Shown here: one piece after another, positions 45,575 through 58,825 of the stretch
Numbering within the stretch: the first letter of the stretch is position 1
Layout of the letters: every line of letters starts with the position of its first letter
Source of the DNA: Leptodontidium sp. MPI-SDFR-AT-0119
Lineage: Eukaryota > Ascomycota > Leotiomycetes > Helotiales > Leptodontidiaceae
Direction: 5' to 3'
DNA length: 64,000 nt
Assembly: GCA_020726505.1 (NCBI GenBank)
Contig: JAHLEZ010000021.1
Span: 248,001 to 312,000, forward strand
Translations under genes and position numbers: made by a program
The notes under the pieces: generated by a model
The model's database searches: none
The model's input: only the letters and a program-made list of their open reading frames with translations
Told to the model about the DNA's origin: nothing

Positions 45575-45863
45575 TGTTAATTACACTATATTACTTAGAG
45601 CTCCCGTAATAAGTAACAACTTAGTCAATTATTTGAGGCTTTAATACACGGTGTAAAAGTCTGTGGTTACATATATATATTTAGTAAAGTCTAAGGAGCT
45701 ACTCTAAGGCGTCGAAGAGAGCTTTATATAAGAGGCTCTTATTGTGGGCTAGTCCCGAATTAGCTAGTGTCGAGTGCTCCTATTCATGTCCTGCAACCCC
45801 TGTTTTTGCCCGTCCTCCGTATTCACGTAATACGCCGATTACGTGAATATCATTATTCACACA
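45575..45863 (-). repeat. Copia-2 LTR (right)
   Basis: 289 bp; differs from its partner mainly by C-to-T/G-to-A changes at CA/TG sites. Confidence 0.92.
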
Positions 45864-48275
45864 AAGGTCCTTAGTCCGAGATAATAAAGTCTAATATATT
45901 AAAGTATTAAGTCTAATAAATAAGGAAGAGAATAGCTATGCCTTTAGCCGTAATAGTATTATTATAAAGTATTAAGACTAATTTCTTAAATATATAATTA
46001 ACGATAACTATAGCGAAATTATAGCCTTTATTATTAATTAGAAGTTTAGTAAAATCTATTATAAAGTGTTAGTATAGCCGGGCGGGGATTAACAAGGGGT
46101 ATAAGAAGCTAGGGGTCTTATCCTTATAGGCTTTTTGTCGAGAGTAATTATAGTTAGCTACGTATCGAGCTATATTTATAATAAGGCTATTTTAATAATA
46201 TTTGCGACTTAATAATGCCTTTATTTTTCTAATCTTAGCGTATACTACTAAAGGTTAAAAATATATATAGCGAATAAGTGTCGTGCGAAGCTCTAGTGGT
46301 TTTAAAGGCACTTTTAAGCGGCCTTAAAAAAGTAACTTATTATTTATTAGCTCATAATTTAACGATTGTTTCCTAGCTTTTTATTAAAGAGGCTTTAGTA
46401 AGGGCGAAGTCTTATTAACTAAGAGTACTTAGTTAATAACGTCGTATTCTGCGACGTTATATATTATTATAAAGTTCGGGTTTAGCTTCTTCGCGGTAGG
46501 CGTCTTTAGGTCGATTAACACCCCTATATTAAGCTCGGGTTCTGGCTCTAGGTCGTTACTTGGCTTAGCGTCGTAATCCGGGATTATGGCCTTTATAAGT
46601 GCTAAGGGTATTGTCTCTACGACTTTAATATAAGCGTCTATTAGATTAACGGCGGAGAGCTAAAAGTCGCCAGCGACTCATAAGTCAATTTTGTTTATTA
46701 GAATCAACTATTAACTACGAATAGCCCGCTTGTAGGCCTTTATAGCTATAAAGTCTTAATCCCGTCGAGATAAGGTATTAACTAACGTATTAGTCGTCTT
46801 AATATAATATATAATCGTAAAATAGAAATCTATAAAGAACTCAGCCTATTAAGCTTACTTAGCCGTAAAGTCTTTAGTAGTTATAAAGTACTTTAAGACT
46901 TAAAAGTTTATATAAATAAAGACATTTTTTTAGGTACTTAAGAGTTCCAGGCGATATTACTTAAATAACCGGAAAATCACTAGTATTTTTTTATTATAAA
47001 TCAAGTAATTAAGCTTAGGGTTCGTTATAATCTTCGAGAAGTATCTTACGAAGTAAAAAGTGTCGTTCTCTTAAAGTTAAGATAAAACCCTAGTAACGAC
47101 TCTATTTAAGGAATTAGTCTCTAGCCGAGTTTATTTAATAAGGTCGTAATAGCGAAGAACTGGCGCAAACTAGAGGGCTTCTTAAAGAGTCTCTTAAGCG
47201 TTCTTATAAGCGTTATCAAAAACGAAGGAAATATCCTTTCTAGTAAGTATTATAAGGGGTCGTGTAATGCGATTATAATTTTTAATAAACTAGTAATAAA
47301 AGTTACAAAAGTTAAAGTAACTTTATATATTTCGTATATTATTAGCGTATTATTAGTCCTTAATTACACTAATCTTTTTTAAGTTTACTTTTACGCTATT
47401 AACGCTAATAATAAATCTTAAAAATCTCGTCTTTTATATATTAAACTCGGACTTCTTAATATTAGCCTAAAGTTTATACGCTTATAATATTACTATAACT
47501 TTCTTAACGTAAACTTTATATTCCTTAGAGGTAAACAAATATATTAAGATATCGTTTATATAAGCCGCGTAAAAGTCGTTGAGGTATTTTATAAGGATAT
47601 TATTAATAAAACGTTAGAAAGTCGCCGAATTATTTATAAGACTAAAGGGAAGGACTTTATACTTATATGTGTTATATTAAGTATAAAAGGTTATATAATT
47701 TTCGCTCTCAAGGGACATATAAATATAATAAAAAGCTTACTAAATATTAAGCTTTATGAAGGCCTTTGCCTTATAAATACGAGCTATTATCTTATTAATT
47801 AGAGAGATTAAGTACAGGTCCTTCTTTAATAAAGTATTTAGCTTTTAATAGTCGACGTATAGCCGAAGATTATTATTGGCCTTCTTGGCGAAGAGAATAA
47901 AGGCTGTATATAATGCGCTAGAGGACTTAATAAAACCTTTATATAAGTTATTAATAATATATTACTTAGTCTTTAATAGTTATTTTTTAATTATGCGCTA
48001 AAGAAGTTTAAATGACAAGTCGTTCTCCTTAATAAGTTTAATTTAGTAGTTTACGCCTTAGCGATATATTAGTAACTCGTTAAAGGCTCACCGGGAGAAG
48101 AAAAGAGTATACTTTTAATACTTTACTAAGAGCTTTTTACTTACTAACTTATTATCTTACGCGTACTTAGCCTTTAAGGCCTCCTCTAGGGTTAGGTCTC
48201 TGTTTATTAATACGAGCTTAATACCTAATTAGTTTAGGGCCTTTTATTAGTAGCGAGTTAGCTCTTAGTCGATCT

Positions 48276-48303
48276 TATATATATATATATATATATATAT
48301 ATT
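48276..48303. repeat. (TA)n tail of the LINE
   Basis: About 14 TA repeats at the LINE 3' end, continuous with the GATCTTATAT target sequence. Either a native 3' repeat tail or slippage from the target during target-primed reverse transcription. Confidence 0.85.
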
Positions 48304-51300
48304 TTCCTTTTAACGTGCTGTATTAGTTAGAAACTATGTAGTACGGCTAGTCTACTAACATGGCTAATTATTATATATAAAATTCAGTTCGAATTAGACT
48401 GCGACTATACATTTGGGAATATTCTCCCTGTAACTTATAAGAAAATTAAAATTAAAAAACAAAGGAAATAACTAAATAAAAGTACAAATTAAGGCCTAAT
48501 AGCCTAATCTTCTTCTTCTTCAATCCCTAGCCTCTCTTAGTGCTATTTCCTTGTATATATACTAGTCTCTTTTAAGAATACTAGTATTTCTTTAATTCTA
48601 ATTTGCGTATATAATAAAACGGGAATAGTAATAGTCTTAATTTCTAAGTTACTTTTAATACTAGAGTAGAGTTTTTTACGCTCTAATTTATAGTATTTAC
48701 AACTAAGTAATAGGTGTTCTGTAGTTTCAATACTACCACATCTACACTTGTTATTAGACGCTAGCCCTAGCTTATATAAGTAGGCTTTTAAATATCTATG
48801 CCTTAGTTTTAATTAGTAAAAAGAGCTGCTTGTTTCTCTTAGAATACTAGTAGGTAAAAGTAGCTTTTTAGCTATTTTGTATATATACTTTTTAGAGTAC
48901 GTTTTTAGGGTTTGAGAATTGATATTTTGAGTTATATTAGCTCTAATTTCATTTTTCTTTTGACTACTTAGTTTAACTCCTAAATACGCAAAAGAAGTAT
49001 TATTAGAATTAATAGACGACATAGTAGCTATTTTAGCTAATTTGTTTACTTTTTCATTTCTAATTATATCAGAGTAACTTAGGACCTAAGCTAAAGTAAT
49101 ACTAGCATTTAGACTATTAATAGCCTTAGACGCTAATATAGCTCTAATTTATTAGCTTTGCCCCGGGTTATCTAAGGGGGTTTTTAGTCTTAAGAGAGCG
49201 GCTTGATTATCTAAAAAGACTATAAAATTATCCCCTTCTTTCGCCGTACTACTAGCGTATTCTATAGCTTGTGTAATAGCTTCTAGCTCGCCGTTATATA
49301 CTAATTCGGCCTCCCCTAAATTACCTATTTTTGTAAATGTAGGTATAAGGGGATATCCTTGTGTATGTGTATAAACAGCTACGCTATAGCCTACTCCGCA
49401 CCCTTCAGGAGTCTGAGAGCCGTCTATATAAATAGAAGTATTCCGACTATTACAAATACTTTATAAGTATTATAAGTGAGCCTTAGCTTCGTCTTCTTTA
49501 GATAACTTAAATATTCTAAAAATATAAAGTACTTCTCTTTCCCATAAAGGGAAATAAAAGTGTCTTATTACTTCTAAAGTATTAAAGTCAATTATATAAT
49601 ATATTGAATAAACTAGGCTTGAAATAATAGTAATTGACTCAGGTAAAATACCTAGTAAGTCATACTCCTCATTAGCTCCTATAATAACCTTTTCAACTTC
49701 AAGCCTAATAAAGTGTTTTTTACTAAGTTTTAAGGCGCGGAAAATATAGCGCCGACTTATATGATTTAGTCTAATATTAGGTGGAGGTAAAGCTGCTTCA
49801 AGCTCTAATGGAATTATAAGTACTGTTTTAAAGACCCCTAATATTTTCTTAGTAGCTAGGTTTTATAAAGCTTGAAATAGTCTAATTATAGCCTTATTAG
49901 GGCAATTGATTTTCCACCATAATATAAAACCATAGTCGGCTACGCTAGTAACACAAGCTATATATAATTAACGAATTGCAAACGGGGAGAGCCCAATAGT
50001 AATATTTAAGAGTCGATTTATACAATAAAACATTTGCTTTGTAAGGGAAACTCTAATTGACCTATGATTCTTAAATTTAAGGTTTGAATCAAAATATATT
50101 CCTAGTCATTTAACTAGCTTACTAAGAGCTAGTATAGTATTATTTAGAAGTGCAATATTAAGGGTATTCTTACTTCCAAAGAAGTGAATAAGCTCTGTTT
50201 TTTCAATATTAAAGCTAATAGAATATTCTTCCCCTAATTTGACTAATAAGCTAGCTTCTCTTTCTAAAATACTTATATTTTTTTAAAGCTTTTAGAAGAG
50301 GCTATTAATGCTAAATCATCTATATATAATATTAGCTTAATATTCTTAGACTTAAATAAGTCTCGAATATATATAAGGAATAAAATAAGTGAAATAGGGC
50401 TCCCTTGAGGGATACCTGTATTTACAATTTGGAATTCCTCTAATTTATTATTAAAGGCAAGTTATAAAGTACGGTTTTCTAAAAATAACGAAATCTACAA
50501 AATTAGACTTATAGGTAATTTTAATTGAGTTAAAACCTAAATAAGACGATTCTTGGAAACGTGATTAAAAGCTCCCTTAACGTCAAGGAATAGAGTAGTA
50601 GTTTTAAGCTTATTTGCCTTATTATCCTCTACTTTTATTTGTAAAAGTAATACTGCGTTAATAGCTGATTTTTTAAGTCTATTACCGATTTGACTATTGT
50701 GTAATAAAGTAGTTGTTTTAGCTAAGTAACTTAAGCGCTTAACTAAAATTCTTTTAAAAACCTTACTTAGGCAATTAAGTAATAATATAACTCTATATAC
50801 CTTTGGTTTAGAATAATTAAGTTTTTTTAGTTTCTTAAGAATAAACCCTGTAGCCTCTTTCCAACACTTAGGGTAGTGCCCTTGATTTATAAGTATTAAA
50901 TAGGTTATAAAAAAAACTTCTGGGATAACTAAATAAGCTTTAATTATAATCTCTTGAGTAATTAAGTCAGGTCTAGGGGTTTTACCCTTAATCTTTAAAG
51001 TACATGAATCCTTTAGCTCTACTTTAAATAAAAGAGGCCATTTCTAAGTATTACTACTTATATATGACGTTAAATCAGTAGGCGCTAAAATAGGAGGTTC
51101 TAGAAATAAAGTACTTCTAAAAATATTACACTTTTATTAGAAAGTCGACTCTAATTCCTTAGTCTCTAAATTATAAAGACTTAGTATAAGAGAGCTAGTA
51201 CTATTTTTAGTATATAATATAGCTTTAAAAATCGACTAGGAATCCTCTTTTTCTAAGAACTTATTCTAATACTTTCTTTTTTCAACCTTAATAGTATTAA

Positions 51301-52234
51301 AATAAAGGTTTTTAGCATCTTTTAGTTCTTAAAAGTAGAGGGTATACCCTAAGGCCTTATTTAGACGGTAATATCTTTGTATTAATTTCCGTAATATTTT
51401 AAGATCCTCATTCCACTAAGGTTTACTAACAATTGACTTATGAGATCTAGGAATAGAATCTTTAGCCGCTTGAATTATATTTCTAGTAAATAGCTCCCTT
51501 AGGTCATTAAGCTCTTGATTTGTATACTTAGAATTAGGGTTATAATTAAAGTCCTGAAAATAAATATTAAGACTTTTATTAAACTTTACCTAATCTGCTT
51601 TCTTTGTATTAAATCGGGGGACCTTTAGGGGGCTAGTACTAATACTACTACAAGTAAATGTAATAGTAAATAATACCCCAAAGTGATCTGAACCTAGATT
51701 AGGCAATATTTGCCAATCTTCGACTTGATTTACTATTCCTTGAGTAGCAAATATAAGGTCTAATACAGAAGGGGCCTCTATATGTGGTCTATAAAACGTT
51801 CCTTCCCTAGGAGTATTTAATAAGCTCAAAGAGTGTTTTTCAATTAAGTCTAATAATACCCCTGTATTACCGCTTTATAATGTAATAGGGTCCCACCACA
51901 GGTGATATATATTAAAATCCCCTAGTAATATTGTTTTATTTAAGAATAAGTCTAGTAATAAGCCTATTCTTTGTAAGGTTTTAATACTACTAAGGGATTC
52001 CGACTCAGGGTGAGTCGCATTATAAACATTAATTAATTGAGTTTTATACTTAACTAAGTCTAAAATAATACAATTAAGGTCTTGTGGTGAGCTAGGCGCT
52101 AGAGTAGTACTAATTGAGTCTAGTATATAAAATAAAGCTCTAGGCCTAAGAGAACCGTAATTCGGGAGCACTTGTTTAAAACTAAGGTGTAAGACGCTAC
52201 GAAAGCCGTCAATATTATTACTAATAGTCCAAGG

Positions 52235-52536
52235 TGTTACGGCTGGCCAAAGGTTGATACGGCGAGTTGACTTAAGCTTTGTATTTGGACCTAAGGCTAC
52301 GCTCAGAATCGAGAAGAAAAGACTAGGAGGAAAGGAGAGCTCTCTGTAAGGGAGAGCTTGAGTATAAATACACGAAGGACCCTCTTAATAAGGCCTAGCG
52401 CAGTCGGGGGCCCTTCACATCCACATGTCGCATGCTCGCCACCGAGTCTTCCCTATTAGGCTTAGCGCCATCGCATAGCCAGCGATATTACGAGCCTATA
52501 TCAGTTAAAATACGAGGCGCATCGTAGGTCGTAATA
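52235..52536 (-). repeat. Gypsy copy B LTR (left)
   Basis: 302 bp, the partner of 58524-58825. It retains the ancestral TG at its outer end. Confidence 0.92.
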
Positions 52537-55500
52537 TTACCCCCCCCCCCTCCTAAAAAACTACGTCCGCGTAATTGTAATTATAACTGTATCGTCTTTT
52601 AAGTCGTTATAGTCGTTAATATTAGCGTTATAAGCCTCTAGCCACTTTAGGAGAGCTCTTGGCAGGCCTTTAGTATTAGGATACTTAAGGTAGAACCTCT
52701 TAATTATATATAGAGCTATTATAACGTCTAAGTATAAGTACTACTTTAAGTCTTCGTTAGCGCCTAGCCACTTAATATAATAGAATAGCTTATTCCGTAT
52801 AACCTTAGAGCTAAAGATGCCTTTAATTTCTCACTTATCTTACTTAGGCAATAACTAAATAAGTGCCGGCGTGGCTCTAACTTGTCTTAGTAGGGGGTTA
52901 TCGACGTACTTACGGAGTGAGTGTGAGTAAAAGACAAGGTAAATTGACTAGTCGTTTAAGAGCTCCACTCTTTAACTCTCTCCTTCCTTGGCGATTACCT
53001 TGACAGGGCCGTACTACTTATTAGACAGCTTCTTTAACAGTCGGTCGACGTTCTAGTTCTGAGTATTAACTAGTATTAAGTTGCTAATGTCTTAGTTAAC
53101 GGCGTGTCGCTTACGATTCGCTAGTTGTTTTATTTTTTCTTGTTAATCTTTTAAGGACGACTGTGTGACTTTTGTAACCTCTTTTATTCGTAATACTACT
53201 TATAAAGCCTCCTCGCGATTAAGTTTCTTTGTTGCCGTAGCTAAAGGTTCTAAGTTAATTAAATCTTAGGAAGTCCTTGGCTTAACGCTATTAAGTAACT
53301 AGAAAGGAGACAGGCGGCCTAAGGACTCGTGTAGTAACGTTAATTAAGCGATATTTATAATTAGTAAGAGGTCGCTCTAATTGTCTTAGTAATAGTAGTA
53401 AAAGGGACAGAACTACTATTTAATATATTAATTCGTTACTTTTATTTAGCTGTCAATGTTTAGGTTATACGCCGTTATTAGCTTTACTTTAGTCCTGAGG
53501 ATACGACAATACTCCTTTTAAAAGGAGGAGACAAATTAAGGTCCTTAGTTTAAGACGATAGAATCTGGTATACTAAAGTGTCAGGTCTAATAAATAAAAA
53601 AGAGAATAGCTATGCCTTTCGTAGTAATTATATTATTATAAAGTATCGAGACTAGCTTCTTAGACAGGCGGTCGACGATAACTATAGCGAAGTTATAGCC
53701 GTGCTTATTTAGTAATAGCTTCGTAAAGTCTATTGTGAAGTGTTAGTACGGCCGAGTAAGGATTAGTAGGGGGTACAGGAAACTAGGAGTCTTATCCTTA
53801 CGGGCCTTTTGTCGAGAACAGTTATAGTTCGCTACGTATTAAGTTATGTCTGTAGTAAGGCCATTCTAATAGTATTTACGACTTAGTAATGCCTTTATCT
53901 TTCTAATCCTAGCGTGTACTACTAAAGGCTAAGAATATATATAGTAAATAAGCGTCGTGTAAAGCTCTGGCGGTTCTAAGGGCACTTCTAGGCGGCCTTA
54001 AAAGAGTAACTTATTATTAGCTAATTCGTAATTTAGTGACTATTCCCTAGCTTTTTGTCAGAGAGGCTTTAGCGAGGGCGAAGTCTTATTAGTTAGGAGT
54101 ACTTAGTTAATAACGTCGTATTCTGCGATATTATAAGCTATTATAGAATTAAGGTCTAACTCCTTTATAATAAGGGTCTCCGGGTCGACTAGTACTCCTG
54201 TACTAAGCTCAGGTTCTGGCTCTAGCTTGTCACGTGGCTCGGCATTATAATCCGGGATTATGGCCTTTACAAGTGCTAGGGGTATTGTCTCTACGACTTT
54301 AATATAGGCGTCTATTAAATCGACGGCGGAGAGCTAGAGGTCGTTAGCGACTTATAAGTTAATTTTGTCCGTCGGAATTAATTGTTAACTGTAGATGGCC
54401 CGCTTATGTGCCTCTATAGCCGTGAGGTCTTAATCCCGACAAGACAGGGTATTAGTTAACATATTAGTCGTCTTGGTATAATATATAATTATAAAGTGGA
54501 AATCCGTAAAGAACTTAGCTTATTAAGCCTGCCTAGCTATAAGGTCCTTAGTAGTTATAAAGTACTTTAGGGCTTAGTAGTCTGTGTAAATAAAGACATT
54601 TTTTTAGGCACCTAAGAACTCCGGGCGATATTACTTAAATAACTAGAAAATCGCTAATATCTCTTTATTATAAATCGAGTAATTAAGCTTGGGGTCCGTT
54701 ATAGTTTTTAAGAAGTATCCCACGGGGTAAAAGGTGTCGTCCTCTTGAAGTTAAAATAGAACCTTAGCGACGACTTTATTCGAGGAATTAGTCTTTAGTT
54801 GCGTTTACTTAGTAAGGTCGTAATAGCGAAAAACTAGCGTAGATTAGAGGGCTTCCTAGAGAGTCTCTTAAGCGTTCTTATAGGCGTTATTAAAGACAAA
54901 GGGAACGTCCTTTTTAATAAGTATTATAAGGAGACGTATAATACGACTATAGTTTTTAATAAACCGGCGATAAAAGTTATAAAAGCCAAGATAACTTTAT
55001 ATACTTTATATATTATCGGCGTATTACTAGTCTTTAATTACACTAATCTTCTTTAGGTTTACTTTTACGCTATTAACTTTAATAATAAATCTTAGGAACC
55101 TTGTCTTTTATACGTTAAACTCGGACTTCTTAATATCGGCCTAGAGTCTATATACTTATAATATTGCTATTACTTTCTTAATATAGACCTTGTGTTCCTC
55201 GGGAGTTAACGAGTATATAAGGATATCGTTTATATAAGTCACGTAAAAGTCGTCGAGGTACTTTATAAGAATATTATTAATAAAACGCTAGAAAGTCGCC
55301 GGACTATTTATAAGGCTAAAGGGAAGGACCTTATATTTATACGTATTATATTAAGTGCGGAAGGTCGTATAATCTTTGCTCTCAGGGGACATATGAATAC
55401 GGTAGAAAGCCTGTTAAATATTAAGCTTTATAAAGACCTTTGCCTTATAAATACGTACTATTATCTCGTCGATTAAAGAGATCAGGTACAAGTCCTTCTT

Positions 55501-58500
55501 CGACAGGGCATTTAGCTTTTAATAGTCGACGTATAACTAGAGACCGCTATTGGCTTTCTTAGCGAAGAGAATAGGGGCCGCGTAAGGTGAACTAGAGGGC
55601 TTAATAAAGCCTTTATATAAGTTATTAATAATATACCGCTTAGTCTTTAATAGTTATTCTTTAGTTATACACCAGAGAGGTTTAAAGAATAAGTCGTTCT
55701 CTTTAGTAAGCTCGATTTAGTAGTCTACACCTTAGCGATGCGCTAGTAGCTCGTCGGAGGCTCGCCGGGAGAAGAGAGAAATATACTCTTAGTACTTTAC
55801 TAAGAGCTTCCTACTTACTAGCTCGTCGTCTTATGTGTACTTAGCCTTTAAGGCCTCCTCTAGGGTTAAGTCTCTATTTATTAATACGAGCTCGACACTT
55901 AATTAGTTTAAGGACTCTTACTGGCGACGAGTTAGCTCTTAGTTAATCTTATATATTAAGGCTACGAAGGTTTTTACCTTATTTTTTTTAACTCTTTTAA
56001 GTTAGAGGTACGTTATAGATATTACTATTACCGATATAAGGAAAATCTCTGTAGTAAGCGCCTTTGGCTAGTGATTCGCTAGGGAGGCTCTACGGGCTCT
56101 CTTGTCCTTAAGTAGTAATCCCGGATTATAGGATGTCGAAGGGTTTAATTAATCCTCTATAATACGTAGGCGCTCTTTAACCTCTTTAGTAAAGCTTGAG
56201 GGTCGAGTCGACGAGACACTGGCGGTAAGTCGTATAAAGACTTTTAACTTAGAGGAATCGTCGAGTGCCGCAAGCCTAGCCTGCCTCCGGCGGTAGTCAT
56301 TTGTATTAATAAGAGCATCCCTTTGTTCTATATTGAGCTAGTGAGACTTAACGATTAGTTAGTTAGAACGGTTAATGTCGACGAAGACTCGCTAGTTAAA
56401 GTACGGCTAGACAGGTATGTTTAATAGCTATTTTAGTCGATTTCGGTTTTTTATATATAATTGTTTTAGGTCGTAATACTCGAGGAACTTCCGACTAATT
56501 AAGACGTCAGTGTTTCCTAGGTCAGTTATTAAAAAGGGGAAGTTAATTCGCTAGCGGTCGATTATTAAAGTAAGTAAGACGGCCGTGTTAATTAGCTTGC
56601 CTTTCTTACTATTATAGCTAGTTAAGACGATTAATTAAGGGAGGGATATAAAGGAAATATTAAATTGCTTGACGAGTTAGTATATAAAAGAGGTTTTAAT
56701 AGTACTAAAAATATTAACTTTACTATTAATATATATAAGTGTTTTAATAAAGAATCTATTCCTTTTTAGTTTAATATTAATTAAAAACTATTGTCTTTTA
56801 ATAAGAGCACAGAAATTAAATATTAAGTCCCTTTATAAGTTATAACTTATGCCGAGATGTGAGTCTTTATTACAGTTTAAGAGTTTTTTAAAAGCTTATT
56901 AGTCTTTAGTTCTTCGCTAACGACTAGCTAAGAAATTGACTTATTAAGGGCCTAGTCTTTACGGCGCTTAAGACAGTTATCAGCCTAATAGCCGGTCTTA
57001 TTATAATAAAGACATATGTCAGAAGAGACGTCCCTAGGTGTAAGAGGAGGTACGAGGGACTTAAGTCGGCGCAAGACGGGTAAAGGAGAGGGCGTACGCT
57101 AGCGGATATTTAACGACTATCTTAGAGTCAGTAGTCTCTATACGTGAGTAGTAAGCGTAAGTAAAGTTAAACGCTAGTTGTCCTTCTTTAGGATACCGCG
57201 TGAGTCGCTAGTGCTAGTATTATTAAAGGAGACTCGAGGGGCTTTACGGACAGCGGTAATAACACGTTTATTAGCTTGTCCGGCAGCGATATTCTATAAC
57301 TCGCGATTTAAGACGGCTAAGAACTCGTTAAAAGCCGTATAATCTCCGGCGAATTTATACTTTTTAGTTCAGATATTATACTTGAGCTTATCTGAGACTT
57401 TCTTATATACGTCGTTAAACTAGTAGTTAAGTGAGATTTTTCTAGTAGCCGTGTACGTCGTAAACTTTATATAGAATTCGTTATAAGTTATATTATTTAT
57501 TTATAATTAGTTATACTTGAGTTTGGCGGCTTATACTTAGTTATAATTAAAGAAACACTAGTTTAAGGCCTTTAAGACGTCGGCGGCTTTATTAAAGTCT
57601 TTAGTAAAGTCGGGGTTTATTCGTTAAAAGATAATAGTCTTAGTCTCTCCCTTTATATACTTAAAATAAGTATAGACCTACAATTCGTTAATAAGGAAGT
57701 TACTTAAGTACTTTTAAATAAAGAGCTTTATATTTATTTTCTAAACGTCGTATTTAATTTTGCCTTTATAGTCGCTAAAAGGAGTACGGGAGTACTTGAC
57801 CTTATTAGGCTTAATAGTAGGGATAGCAGGGTTTAGCTTAGGAAGGTAATAGTCGGCGGTAGGCTAGAGGTCTACTATAAGAGCACGTACGAATCAGTTA
57901 GAAGGGGAGGGAGTACTAGTCCCGTGGCGAGGGTTATTAATAGTATATTAAGTAAGGGCTTATGTAATAGCAGCGGCGACAGTAAAGCTAATAAAGTCCT
58001 TGATTAGTTAATTTACTTTAGCTTATTAAGCGGGGGTAAGGCCTTTTATATCAGTAGGCTCTAGCGATGCGTCGAAGAAGCGCTAGGGTTTGTCCTTTAG
58101 GTCTAAGTCGAATCCGTTAAAGCTCTCCTACTCTTCTAAGAGAGTCTCGACTAAAGGGATAAGGGTGTCAGTAAACCCTAGCCGTATAAGGGCGCACCTT
58201 TCTCTAGAGCTTCGCCGACGAGGGGGAGAAGTCGGTAGTAGTAATAGGGTAAGGTAAAGAGGTGTTTAAAGTTGTTACTTAATATATTAATTAGATATGT
58301 GTTTAAAACGGGGCGCGCGTCAAGTTACGGCAAGGCAGGTTAATCGCGAGAGAATATTTAGCTTTTTTTAAGACAGTCTATTACTAAGGTAAAGAGGTAC
58401 CTATCTGTCGAATAAACTAAGGTATTAAGGCTTATTATTAACTTATTACGAGGGCAAGTTAGTAAGGCGTAAGACTAAATGAGATATAACGCTTTATAGT

Positions 58501-58523
58501 AAAGGGGTATTAGTCTTTTCTTA

Positions 58524-58825
58524 TATTACGGCTAGCTAAAAGTTAATACGGCGAGTTAACTTAAGCTTTATATTTAGACTTAAGGCTACGCTCAGAATCG
58601 AGAAGAAAAGACTAAGAGGAAAGGAGAGCTCTCTGTAAGGGAGAGCTCGAGTATAAATACACAAAGGACCCTCCTAATAGGGCCTAGCGCAGTCGGGGGC
58701 CCTTCATATCTACATGTCGTATATTCGCCACCGAGTCTTCCCTATTAGGCTTAGCGCCATCGTATAGCCAGCGATGCTACGAGCCTGTGTCGGTTAGAAT
58801 ACGAGGCGCATCGTAGGTCGTAACA
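58524..58825 (-). repeat. Gypsy copy B LTR (right)
   Basis: 302 bp, the partner of 52235-52536. It retains the ancestral CA at its outer end. Confidence 0.92.

Larger units (their letters stand above)
39507..45863 (-). mobile_element. Copia-type LTR retrotransposon 2, nested in Gypsy copy A
   Basis: Two 289-bp LTRs (39507-39795 and 45575-45863) with TG..CA ends and AAGGT target duplications (39502-39506 and 45864-45868). The flanks join to give the uninterrupted Gypsy sequence seen at about 53.54 kb. Minus-strand reading near 39.85-40.15 kb gives the C-terminal RNase H of Copia: IPLRIYTDSKLIYDYIVKLS, RLMVDLMCLRQSYERREID and VDWIDGTSNPADAMTKSKAC. LQTDDILFLANSEF near 40.77-40.80 kb corresponds to the RT active-site area. 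Parts of it retain CA/TG and long readable stretches, so it is less decayed than Copia-1 and the Gypsy. Stops still make it inactive. Confidence 0.9.
52235..58825 (-). mobile_element. Gypsy-type LTR retrotransposon, copy B, complete but RIP-inactivated
   Basis: 302-bp LTRs at 52235-52536 and 58524-58825 (TGTTACGG..CGTAACA), with CAAGG duplicated at 52230-52234 and 58826-58830. A C-rich run after the left LTR is the minus-strand polypurine tract. Minus-strand translation near 55.2-55.5 kb gives Gypsy reverse transcriptase remains: LNALSKKDLYLISLIDEII, VLPFSLINSPATF and YINDILIYS (Asp-to-Asn at the active site). It sits within ORF2 of the LINE, so it is younger than both the LINE and copy A. 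The LTR pair differs by transitions that are mostly CA-to-TA or TG-to-TA. Confidence 0.92.
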
